Shown here: piece after piece, positions 60,601-64,000 of the stretch
Numbering within the stretch: position 1 is the stretch's first letter
How the letters are laid out: each line of letters opens with the position of its first letter
Assembly (NCBI GenBank): GCA_026122225.1
Contig: JANEZZ010000520.1
Span: 930,001-994,000 of the forward strand
DNA: 64,000 bases
Source of the DNA: Heloderma charlesbogerti
Lineage: Eukaryota > Chordata > Lepidosauria > Squamata > Helodermatidae
Reading direction: 5' to 3'
Notes under the pieces: generated by a model
Database searches by the model: none
Seen by the model: the letters and a program-made list of their open reading frames with translations, nothing else
Told to the model about the DNA's origin: nothing
Program-made: the position numbers and the translations under genes

Positions 60601-62495
60601 CACTAAAAGCCATAATTAAAATCCCTGTAATGGCTTCATATTTTATATGAGGTGAAACTGATATTCTTTTACTAGTAGAGAGTTATTACATTCCAGGTGC
60701 TGTGTGAGATAACCTGTAAACATAAGCATTCCACAATGGATGTGTTTCCATCCATATGCAATTCATTTTTCTCAGATGGTAACCAATTGACATGAACTCC
60801 ATGTCTCCTACTTACAGAAAAGGGCATGTGAAAACTGTAAATATCACCAAACTACGTGCCCAGAACATATCCTCACACTGTAGGTTTTGAGTTTGCTTGC
60901 ACCGGCAGGAGTGTCCCTGAGCTGAGTTCTGCTCACAGAACACTCCCACCAGAGGAATAGAGGGAGATGACTTTCACCATTTTTCCCCTTCCCCCTGTAG
61001 CCTCTTGTACCCCTTCAAAAACTGTTCTGAAGGTTTGGGGGGGACCCTTTGGGACAGTGGAGGGGGGCTACAGGGGGAAGGGGAATCAGAAGACATTGCT
61101 TCCCACCCTTCCATCATTGGGATTCTCCACTGGATTTCAGTTCCATCCATGAACAGGAGCTGCCCTTCCATTTGTGGAAGCTGACTTAGTATCCAAGCTA
61201 TTGAACAGTAGCTGTGTTTTGAAACTTCACATTTGAACTCTGTGCGTGAGAGGATGGAAGATTCCACTCCAGCTGGGGATACTGGTGTTCCAGTGGGAGC
61301 TGGCAGGTCCTCCAGAAAATTGGGGGGGGGGGAAGACTGCAAAGAAAACAATGGTGGCCACAAGACCTTTGAAGAGACAGCAACAATTTATACAGGTTCT
61401 AGTTTGATAAGCCAAGAAGATTTAGACAGCCCTACTGGCAGCTTTTCTGACCATTTCAGGAAACATTCCTCTTAATATTTAGGTGAAATAGGATGATGAT
61501 GTGATGAAGCACCTATGACAACACACAGATAGGCATGCATATAGATCAGCATATGACATTTGTTTTCATTGCCTTCAGAAGTCTACTTTGGCTTTTCATG
61601 CTTAACGTTCATTGACTTCAAAATCTTGTTGCATAAAATTGGAGAGAAAGAGGCATACTGCATTAAGACAATCAACATATGAAGTCATCTACTTTTCTGG
61701 TTAACAGCTGACATGTACATTTATTTCCACCAGTACATGTATAATGGGTCAGTGGAGCTGTAGAGAACTACCATGTCCTGGCAGATGTTCCCTGGAGGGA
61801 GGTTCATTTGTCACCACCTTTGATTCTAGGCGATACCGTTTCCATGGAGTTTGCACCTACATTCTTCTGAAGGTATTCTACATAAAGACCACTATGATCC
61901 ATGTTTGTACAGGGGTCTTGATTTTCCCCTTCTGAAAGCTAAATATCTGCTGTAGGCCAGCATTTATCTTACATTATTAACAGAGGACTGGATCACACTA
62001 CTAACCATGACATCTAACTCTATATTAATCTATTTTATACCATATGCAAGGGTTAAAAGCTTAGAAACAAGAGGTGTTGGGGGTGAGGCTTCAAACAAGT
62101 AGGAGATGTACATTTTATACCCTATCCATTATACTCTCCTCCCCCATGCTGTTTTGTTGTTCTTCTCTGCTGCTTATATGTGTACTATTTCTTAATGATT
62201 TGTGGATACTTTCTCCTTCAGAATTCTAGTCCAGTATTTGTGTGTGGAATCCCATCCTTTTAAGAAAATAGGATGAAACCCAAACTTTTGGTACAGCATG
62301 TACACATTCTACAATGATGACAAAAGGGGATGTGGGGAAAAATATTCCTTCCACAGATTTTGCATTGTTTTGCTTTCTCTTTCCTTCTAGAGTCCCATGT
62401 TACCACACAATGGAACCCTGATGGCTGTGTATGAACAGTCTGGTTATTCCACTTCAGAGACATCACTGACAGCTATCATTTATAGCTCAGAAAAG
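30594..62495 (+). CDS. MUC6: MUC6-like gel-forming mucin, 5' part of gene (14 coding exons seen)
   Basis: Secreted gel-forming mucin; MUC6 builds the gland mucus of stomach and related epithelia. The 14 exons listed below join in frame to 498 residues: signal peptide (1-16), linker on micro-exons (17-78), VWD1 (about 84-240) with the CGLCGNFDG motif, C8 domain (about 267-336), TIL domain (about 340-396), and the start of VWD2 (from about 430: [19 protein letters not shown]). In gel-forming mucins the CGLC motifs of the D assemblies act in disulfide-linked multimer assembly in the Golgi. Seven N-X-S/T sites are visible. Sequence such as [31 protein letters not shown] and [10 protein letters not shown] fits MUC6 better than MUC2, MUC5AC or MUC5B. 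All internal splice sites are GT-AG and phases agree. The tandem-repeat and C-terminal parts lie beyond the window. BovB, Tc1 and Penelope insertions are confined to introns. A small exon missed between 31705 and 45621 cannot be excluded. Confidence 0.93.
31360..31560 (-). mobile_element. CR1-type LINE 3' fragment in intron 1
   Basis: 'ctggatcagtccaaaggtcc' and 'ggctctatttacttatcatt' are the complement of the CR1-type 3' UTR seen in + orientation at 16640-16700. The fragment lies within intron 1 of the mucin gene, just upstream of exon 2. Confidence 0.55.
31670..31705 (+). CDS. MUC6: MUC6 exon 2: linker micro-exon (36 nt)
   Basis: Acceptor 'ctttttt...tctcag' and donor 'gtag/gtaagt' are both strong. 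Phase 1 in and out. Encodes [12 protein letters not shown]. No domain; part of the variable linker between signal peptide and VWD1. Confidence 0.85.
32108..32205. mobile_element. palindromic MITE in intron 2
   Basis: 'caatcctatacacatctact' and 'cagaagtaagtgc' are inverted as 'gacttacttctgagtagac' and 'ttggattgcgttg'. Related short copies are at 46315-46400 and 48826-48925. Confidence 0.75.
32206..32970. other. intron 2, no exon seen
   Basis: 32578-32960 is relatively GC-rich and contains two similar blocks ('acaaacccctgttcagacc' against the complement at 32696-32715), perhaps another foldback. No open exon with compatible phase was supported. Confidence 0.4.
32971..33105. mobile_element. palindromic MITE (family of 26902)
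   Basis: Starts 'caggggtaggtaacttctg' and ends in its approximate complement 'ccagaagttacatcta'; inner arms 'ggcctacaactcccctcag' and 'gatgggagttgtaggc'. Confidence 0.78.
33150..33200. repeat. GATA / ACAG / ACTG microsatellite
   Basis: Short tetranucleotide runs with three successive motifs. Confidence 0.9.
33896..34009. mobile_element. short palindromic MITE
   Basis: 'cagccttccctcacctggtg' is inverted as 'gtcaccagaaggaaggctg', and 'ccttccagatgtgtc' as 'gacacatctggagg'. A second copy of the family lies at 52897-53015. Confidence 0.8.
34493..37711 (-). mobile_element. full-length BovB LINE, copy 2 (dead), in MUC6 intron 2
   Basis: 3,219 bp flanked by a perfect 12-bp target duplication AATTGCTACTGT (34481-34492 and 37712-37723). 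Full length at both ends, inserted antisense to the mucin gene. Very similar to copy 1 but with a broken frame. Confidence 0.95.
34505..37646 (-). pseudogene. BovB ORF with four visible breaks
   Basis: Same protein as 6673-9816. Going 5' to 3': a stop at about 37170 in the endonuclease (HIYYCG region), a 1-nt loss near 36166, a 1-nt loss near 35487, and a stop at 35276-35278 just before the YADD box, where CGA has become TGA. The endonuclease segment GDWNAKAGS keeps the tryptophan that copy 1 has lost. The many remaining open segments show that decay is recent. Confidence 0.92.
37724..39389. other. intron 2, no exon seen
   Basis: Mostly AT-rich. 37965-38060 ('gtcttgcggcacctggaag', 'cataagctttcatagtctag') belongs to a common reptile interspersed repeat I cannot classify; a related piece is at about 51215-51310. 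38800-38840 is a MITE scrap ('caatcctatacatgtctgc'). Confidence 0.4.
39390..40125 (+). repeat. 48-bp minisatellite, about 15 units
   Basis: Unit 'ggcagcatcagcatgaggtc' + 'ccaatggccagtctctctcc' + 'ttcagttg' = 48 bp, repeated from about 39395 to 40125 with two alternating variants ('aggtcccaatggccag' and 'aagtcacaatgtccag') and two copies of a longer spacer word ('gattagtcatcattaggca', near 39472 and 39947). Because 48 is a multiple of three, a frame stays open for 152 codons (39504-39962, repeating [16 protein letters not shown]), but nothing supports translation. It lies in the second coding intron of the mucin gene. Confidence 0.9.
40126..40760. other. low-copy repeats next to the minisatellite
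   Basis: Two to three diverged repeats of a ~130-bp block ('ggcaccccagatacaatagg', 'ggcaccccaaatacagtggg', 'acctcagatataacagggc') at about 40360, 40460 and 40580. No coding evidence. Confidence 0.55.
41664..41702 (+). repeat. (TG)n microsatellite next to Tc1
   Basis: TG run with a TATG interruption, ending about ten bases before the transposon. Confidence 0.95.
41712..43334 (-). mobile_element. complete Tc1-like (DD34E) DNA transposon
   Basis: 1,623 bp bounded by TA dinucleotides (41710-41711 and 43335-43336). Terminal inverted repeats of about 220 bp start CAGTCAGGGCC on the left and end GGCCCTGAATG on the right. Inside each end a second copy of the 'tggaacaa' word ('atattggaacaagg' outside, 'gtaatggaacaaac' inside) indicates the IR/DR arrangement of two transposase sites per end. 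Both ends and the transposase frame are preserved. Confidence 0.95.
41967..42977 (-). CDS. Tc1-like transposase, 336 aa, open frame
   Basis: Cut-and-paste transposase that binds the element ends and inserts at TA. Residues 1-110 hold the bipartite paired-like DNA-binding region: a first helix-turn-helix ([20 protein letters not shown]), a GRPRK-type basic hook near residues 58-62 (PGRPRKATK), and a second helix-turn-helix ending in TVKRRL. The DDE domain shows all three acidic residues: WTDET (first Asp), [10 protein letters not shown] (second) and [11 protein letters not shown] (Glu), with 34 residues between the second Asp and the Glu. The glycine-rich box is GGGSVMAW. Length is normal for the family (about 340). 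The start is the first ATG after the right inverted repeat. Terminal changes between the two inverted repeats show some age, but no coding lesion is visible. Confidence 0.95.
   Translation of the reverse strand: MRSKEVSMRVKEAIIRLRKQHRPIREIAKTLGVANTTVWNILKKKELTGKLSNSKRPGRPRKATKVDDCRILLMVKRNPFTTSSQVKNALEEVGMSLSTSTVKRRLYECKPLVMLKNRQGRLAFATKHLKKPAQFWNKFLWTDETKINLYQNDGRRKVWRRKGTAHDPKHTTSSVKHGGGSVMAWACMAANGTRSLVFTDDLTADQSSRMNSEVYRAILSAQIQENAAKLIGRRFILQMDNDPKHTAKATQEFLKAKKWDVLQWPSQSPDLNPIEHAFHLLKTRLKAERPTNKQELKAAAVKAWQSISREETPHLVISMGSRLQAVIDCKGFSSRY
43337..45620. other. intron 2, 3' part; no exon seen
   Basis: A TCTG run at about 43645-43662 and AT-rich unique sequence. No recognised element and no exon with compatible phase and splice sites. 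Confidence 0.45.
45621..45686 (+). CDS. MUC6: MUC6 exon 3: linker exon (66 nt)
   Basis: Acceptor 'cattttccccaaag', donor 'aaag/gtaaac', phase 1-1. Encodes 22 residues ending EVAPEKG across the junction, similar in position to the short charged segment before VWD1 in mammalian MUC6. The intron before it is ~13.9 kb and holds BovB, a minisatellite and Tc1. Confidence 0.8.
45929..45958 (+). CDS. MUC6: MUC6 exon 4: linker micro-exon (30 nt)
   Basis: Acceptor 'tttgcttctctttag', donor 'ttgg/gtgagt', both good. Phase 1-1. Encodes [10 protein letters not shown]. Confidence 0.78.
46040..46294. mobile_element. hAT MITE end in intron 4
   Basis: Right end 'cacatcccta' at 46285-46294, with body words like those of 14587-14940 ('tgctgattcacacatccc', 'aagctcaagttt'). 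The left end is not defined. Confidence 0.45.
46315..46400. mobile_element. short palindromic MITE
   Basis: 'gcaatcctatacatatttat' is inverted as 'gtagacgcatataggatt'; inner arms carry 'attgaattcagtgagcc'. Same family as 32108-32205. Confidence 0.65.
46730..46762 (+). other. possible extra linker micro-exon (33 nt), weak
   Basis: Excellent acceptor 'ctttgttttctag' and an open phase 1-1 reading ([10 protein letters not shown]) would fit between exons 4 and 5. The donor, 'ttcg/gtagcc', is poor, so I left it out of the gene model. Confidence 0.25.
47201..47254 (+). CDS. MUC6: MUC6 exon 5: linker exon (54 nt)
   Basis: Acceptor 'ccttttgctattttctag', donor 'acag/gtattt'. Phase 1-1. Encodes [18 protein letters not shown], rich in acidic and polar residues. 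Confidence 0.82.
48015..48255 (+). CDS. MUC6: MUC6 exon 6: start of VWD1
   Basis: Acceptor 'gtgtactttcttttag', donor 'tcgg/gtaagc'. Enters in phase 1, leaves in phase 2. Encodes the first half of VWD1: [13 protein letters not shown], then [17 protein letters not shown], then a beta-rich segment with an NKT glycosylation site. Confidence 0.95.
48826..48925. mobile_element. short palindromic MITE
   Basis: 'gcaatcctatcgacacttac' is inverted as 'gacatgtatgcaattgtgc', with 'ggaagtaaatcttactg' inside. Lies in intron 6 of the mucin gene. Confidence 0.65.
48975..49165 (-). mobile_element. L2-type LINE 3' UTR fragment
   Basis: 'atttatttgtatgccgcttc' and 'aagcggctcacaacataac' match, in minus orientation, the general plan of the L2-type 3' UTRs at 1262-1340 and 17900-17960. 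Followed by AT-rich sequence. Confidence 0.5.
49166..50371. other. intron 6, no other exon seen
   Basis: 49745-49890 contains an inverted pair ('cagaggtaacaaggggattc' against 'ggaatccccttgttatgttt') suggesting a foldback element. 49600-50100 is GC-rich but has no recognisable exon. Confidence 0.45.
50372..50498 (+). CDS. MUC6: MUC6 exon 7: VWD1, middle
   Basis: Acceptor 'ccccactactgccatag', donor 'catg/gtgagt'. Phase 2 in, 0 out. Encodes [20 protein letters not shown] and continues into the strand ending NNNDYLM. Confidence 0.94.
51607..51694 (+). CDS. MUC6: MUC6 exon 8: VWD1 CGLCGNFDG motif
   Basis: Acceptor 'tttttattttttttttag', donor 'gacg/gtaagt'. Phase 0 in, 1 out. Encodes [20 protein letters not shown]; the CGLC sequence is the thiol motif of mucin and VWF D domains. 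Confidence 0.95.
51943..52228. mobile_element. foldback MITE
   Basis: Ends 'gggtagtatcctattg' and 'ccattggatactgtcc' are inverted; inner arms include 'aacagaaatgctcatt' and 'aatgagcatttctgctc', and 'gggacaggtcagtagagc' against 'tacactgacatgtccc'. A second member is at 56869-57135. No clear target duplication. Confidence 0.75.
52480..52586 (+). CDS. MUC6: MUC6 exon 9: VWD1 end to C8 linker
   Basis: Acceptor 'cttcaattaatag', donor 'atat/gtaagc'. Phase 1 in, 0 out. Encodes [19 protein letters not shown], matching the post-VWD segment of MUC6. Confidence 0.92.
52897..53015. mobile_element. short palindromic MITE (family of 33896)
   Basis: 'cagccttccccaacctgatg' is inverted as 'gcactaggttggctactcc'. 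The middle has diverged more than in 33896-34009. Confidence 0.7.
53106..53132 (+). repeat. (ATT)n microsatellite
   Basis: Nine copies of the trinucleotide in intron 9. Confidence 0.95.
53277..53484 (+). CDS. MUC6: MUC6 exon 10: C8 domain
   Basis: Acceptor 'tgtttttcccctctag', donor 'tgct/gtaagt'. Phase 0 in, 1 out. Encodes a cysteine-rich C8 domain ([32 protein letters not shown]) with two N-glycosylation sites. Confidence 0.95.
53848..54276. mobile_element. hAT MITE in MUC6 intron 10
   Basis: 429 bp with ends TAGGGATG (53848) and CATCCCTA (54269-54276). Flanks CTCTTACA / TTCTCACA match at 6 of 8 positions, both differences being transitions. Interior contains several 'gcaaattgtggcc'-like words in inverted orientation. 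Non-coding. Confidence 0.8.
54942..55699 (-). mobile_element. 5'-truncated BovB, copy 5
   Basis: 758 bp of the 3' end, minus orientation, flanked by a perfect 13-bp duplication TATTCTCCTAAGT (54929-54941 and 55700-55712). The ORF fragments (55667-55302 and 55211-54963) are separated by lesions. Lies in MUC6 intron 10, antisense to the gene. Confidence 0.95.
55713..56868. other. intron 10, no exon seen
   Basis: AT-rich unique sequence with an A run at 56325-56339. No recognised element. Confidence 0.45.
56869..57135. mobile_element. foldback MITE (family of 51943)
   Basis: Ends 'ggcagtatccaatactgcc' and 'gggccatattggctaatgcc'; inner arms 'gacaggtcagtggagctc' against 'gagctccgctgacctgcg', and 'gcactcgcag' words inverted. 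Same inner words as 51943-52228. Confidence 0.75.
57143..57345. repeat. foldback element with ~92-bp arms
   Basis: Left arm about 57150-57243 and right arm about 57248-57340 are near-perfect complements ('gatatgcccatcctaaag', 'aactgctgttgcaatgag', 'gttatgcatata'), with a spacer of about five bases. Ends CAGTAGCATAGTTG and CAACTATGCCACTG. No definite target duplication. Confidence 0.88.
57346..58750. other. intron 10, 3' part; no exon seen
   Basis: A frame at 57529-57735 is open but has no splice-site support or known domain. 58090-58160 is a scrap of the 'ggacttac...ggaagtaag' MITE family. Confidence 0.45.
58751..58873 (+). CDS. MUC6: MUC6 exon 11: TIL domain, first part
   Basis: Acceptor 'attatgttctgcag', donor 'gaag/gtaaat'. 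Phase 1-1. Encodes [26 protein letters not shown] and YGCFCPEG, a trypsin-inhibitor-like cysteine-rich domain. Confidence 0.95.
59105..59335 (-). mobile_element. CR1 LINE 3' end
   Basis: In minus orientation it ends with the CR1 terminal words (complement of 'agaatcatagaatagtaggg'). The ORF2 tail includes [20 protein letters not shown], the usual last block of the CR1 reading frame. Lies in MUC6 intron 11. Confidence 0.88.
59390..59590. mobile_element. foldback MITE
   Basis: 'tcttacaacccactaaaatc' is inverted as 'gattttagtgggttgtaag'; outer ends 'cagtgcataggact' and 'agtcctatgtgctg' also pair. The loop holds 'ctaatgagacattgcagcag'. Confidence 0.82.
59958..60090 (-). mobile_element. BovB 3' fragment, copy 6
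   Basis: About 130 bp of the BovB terminus ('ttgttgttgttcagttgtta', 'ggaccatagcacaccaggcc'). Truncated; I found no target duplication. Confidence 0.88.
60412..60532 (+). CDS. MUC6: MUC6 exon 12: TIL end and linker
   Basis: Acceptor 'ttttcttaacttgacag', donor 'gctg/gtgagt'. Phase 1 in, 2 out. Encodes [20 protein letters not shown] and then the NGEKYTPGD segment; two N-X-S/T sites. Confidence 0.94.
60533..61733. other. intron 12, no other exon seen
   Basis: GC-richer patch at 60890-61350 containing a possible foldback ('ttccccttccccctgtagcc' against 'ggctacagggggaaggggaa'). Open frames there have no known domain. Confidence 0.45.
61734..61872 (+). CDS. MUC6: MUC6 exon 13: start of VWD2
   Basis: Acceptor 'catttatttccaccag', donor 'gaag/gtattc'. 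Phase 2 in, 0 out. Encodes [20 protein letters not shown], then [19 protein letters not shown], the opening of the second VWD domain. Confidence 0.95.
62391..62495 (+). CDS. MUC6: MUC6 exon 14: VWD2, continues
   Basis: Acceptor 'tgctttctctttccttctag', donor 'aaag/gtaagt'. Phase 0-0. Encodes [17 protein letters not shown] and [14 protein letters not shown]. The next exon is beyond the window edge, behind a Penelope-like insertion. Confidence 0.93.
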
Positions 62496-62644
62496 GTAAG
62501 TGTTCACCCCATAGAAACATAGCTGATGGCATACTACAAAAATAATCAAGCAAAGCAGGCAGAATCCAGCACAGAATTAGGTGCAGTTCAAAGCCCCATT
62601 GATTTCATTTGAATTTAAATCTGTGCACTTGATTGTGGGCAATT

Positions 62645-64000
62645 AGAAATAAGCAAACAAGCATACAACTGTAAATAGGTCAAGTAATAATAATATACTG
62701 TTATAACAATATGAACACACAATGAACGTAATGGGTGTTAGTGGTCTATTTAAAACAGATTGTTGTTGGAACAATATAATTATACATATGAAAACGATAT
62801 GAATACAATTGTACATACATATATTGGAAGATAACAGAAGCATCTATATCACAGGTATATACATATAAATATTATAATTGGTTCAAGGATCTCAAAGTCC
62901 GTCCAAAAAGTCTTACAGGAATCAGGTGTAATCCTGTGTCGCATATTAGTTGCTTCTTCAGATAAATAATAACTGTGAAGATATTCAGATCTATAATCAT
63001 ATATATATAGGCACACACCTGTGTGTGCATGCATATGCCCATACGTACATACACAGTATTTGTTGCATTTATATTCACACTAGTTGTCAGTTATTATCCT
63101 AATATATACATGTACAAAAACATTATTTCAAATAAACACAAACGTTCTTGTTAGGAATTGTTGCCATAATCTTATCAAAAATTATTTACATGAAAGCGGG
63201 GCTGTACTTTATAAACAAGGAAATTGTTTCAACTCACTGTCCTTAGACGCAACAAAAAACGCTGTGTCAGTACTGTAATCTGAATAGTTTTTCGAAAGAA
63301 GCCGCTTAAACTGCTGGCATAGCTTGCATTTTATCTTGATGCGTTGAGTCAGCAGCTGTGAGCACACCAATTCGGAGCAGGTTTTAAATACCCAGTGTTG
63401 AAAAAAAGGGCTAAGACATCCACATTACTATTAAAGGTATAGTGTTGGCTTCACATGCCATCAGGAAAATATCCCCAATACAAATGCCTTTATATGTTAC
63501 ACAAAAGATGCCAGATCCAGAGAAGCATTCAAACCTTTAGGGATCACAGACCATAATTTGAAAATCCACTCCGCCTTCTTACATAGCAGTAAGTTATTAT
63601 AATCTGTCCAATTTGTGGAATTAACATCCATAAAACAGCCTCTGGAGGAATTTCCATGGCCTCCACCTTATTAATAAAGGCCCTGGTTTCTTTCAAATAT
63701 GAAGGAATCTTGATGACCAAAGGACGTAGAAAATAGTCCAGATACTGTGATACAGGTTCCAAAATGGAATTAGAACCCGAGACAATCAGGTGACCGGGAG
63801 GTGGAAAATCAGGCTTTTTAATTTTAGGAAGGGTATAGATTACAGGAATACGTGGATACGGGTTCTGAAGGAATTTGGAGGTTTTTTTTCATTAATCAGC
63901 CCCAAAAGCATTGCTTCAGTTACCGTAGTAGTAATGATAAAAAAAAAATGTTTGGTAGGGTCATAGGAAATAGGTTTATAACAAGAAGAATCTTGTAATT
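62645..64000 (-). mobile_element. Penelope-like element, internally deleted, runs off the window
   Basis: In minus orientation the right part (about 63880-63660) reads as the N-terminal reverse-transcriptase region of a Penelope-like element (IYTLPKIKKPDFPPPG, SGSNSILEPVSQYLDYFLRP, IPSYLKETRAFINKVEAMEI). It then joins directly to a C-terminal segment (AEWIFKLWSVIPKGLN, at about 63580-63500) in another frame. The low-coordinate part (about 63000-62650) is AT-rich 3' sequence including 'atctgaagaagcaactaata'. Lies in intron 14 of the mucin gene, antisense. The left boundary is approximate. Confidence 0.75.
63492..63885 (-). pseudogene. Penelope-like RT/endonuclease remnant
   Basis: Two frames: one from about 63885 to 63544 covering the first RT motifs, and a second from about 63633 to 63492 ending WSVIPKGLNASLDLASF then stop. 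Nearly all of the RT core (including the catalytic Asp motif) and the endonuclease are missing, and an upstream frameshift lies near 63880. Cannot encode a working protein. Confidence 0.75.

Noticed and set aside
61233..61475. 80-codon plus-strand frame in intron 12
   Set aside because: No acceptor or donor in compatible phase and no known domain; the preceding and following exons already join in frame.
48015..62495. Assignment to MUC2, MUC5AC, MUC5B, MUC19 or VWF
   Set aside because: Domain order would fit any of these, but the VWD1, TIL and early VWD2 segments read much closer to MUC6 as I recall it; a search would settle this.

Overview
The window is vertebrate nuclear DNA, almost certainly from a squamate reptile (a lizard is most likely). 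The support is a full-length BovB (RTE) LINE with an open ORF plus five further BovB copies, CR1 and L2-type LINEs, a Penelope-like element, tRNA-derived SINEs and a dense load of hAT-type MITEs. The only host gene I can support is one multi-exon gene on the + strand.

Host gene: 14 exons between 30594 and 62495 join in frame, with consensus splice sites and compatible phases, into 498 residues. They encode a signal peptide, a short linker on four tiny phase-1 exons, a complete VWD-C8-TIL unit and the start of a second VWD domain. Domain order and sequence fit the N-terminus of the gel-forming mucin MUC6. A TATA box lies about 120 bp upstream of the start codon. The gene runs off the right edge of the window.

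Layout: 1-30 kb is intergenic and made mostly of repeats: L2 pieces, two hAT elements full of palindromes with perfect 8-bp target duplications (1646-2477, 4371-5005), an intact BovB (6664-9881), an internally deleted Ty3/gypsy element (10022-12152), foldback MITEs, SINEs and two arrays of a ~160-bp tandem repeat. 30.4-48 kb holds the promoter, signal-peptide exon and micro-exons. The second coding intron (~13.9 kb) carries a second, dead full-length BovB (34493-37711), a 48-bp minisatellite (39390-40125) and a complete Tc1 transposon with an open transposase (41712-43334). 48-62.5 kb holds the VWD, C8 and TIL exons, with MITEs and BovB fragments in the introns. The last 1.3 kb is a Penelope-like element that has lost most of its reverse transcriptase.

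I see no host coding exon in the first 30 kb, no CRISPR array, and no rRNA or stand-alone tRNA gene. All family assignments come from reading the sequence and from recall of the families; no database search was run.
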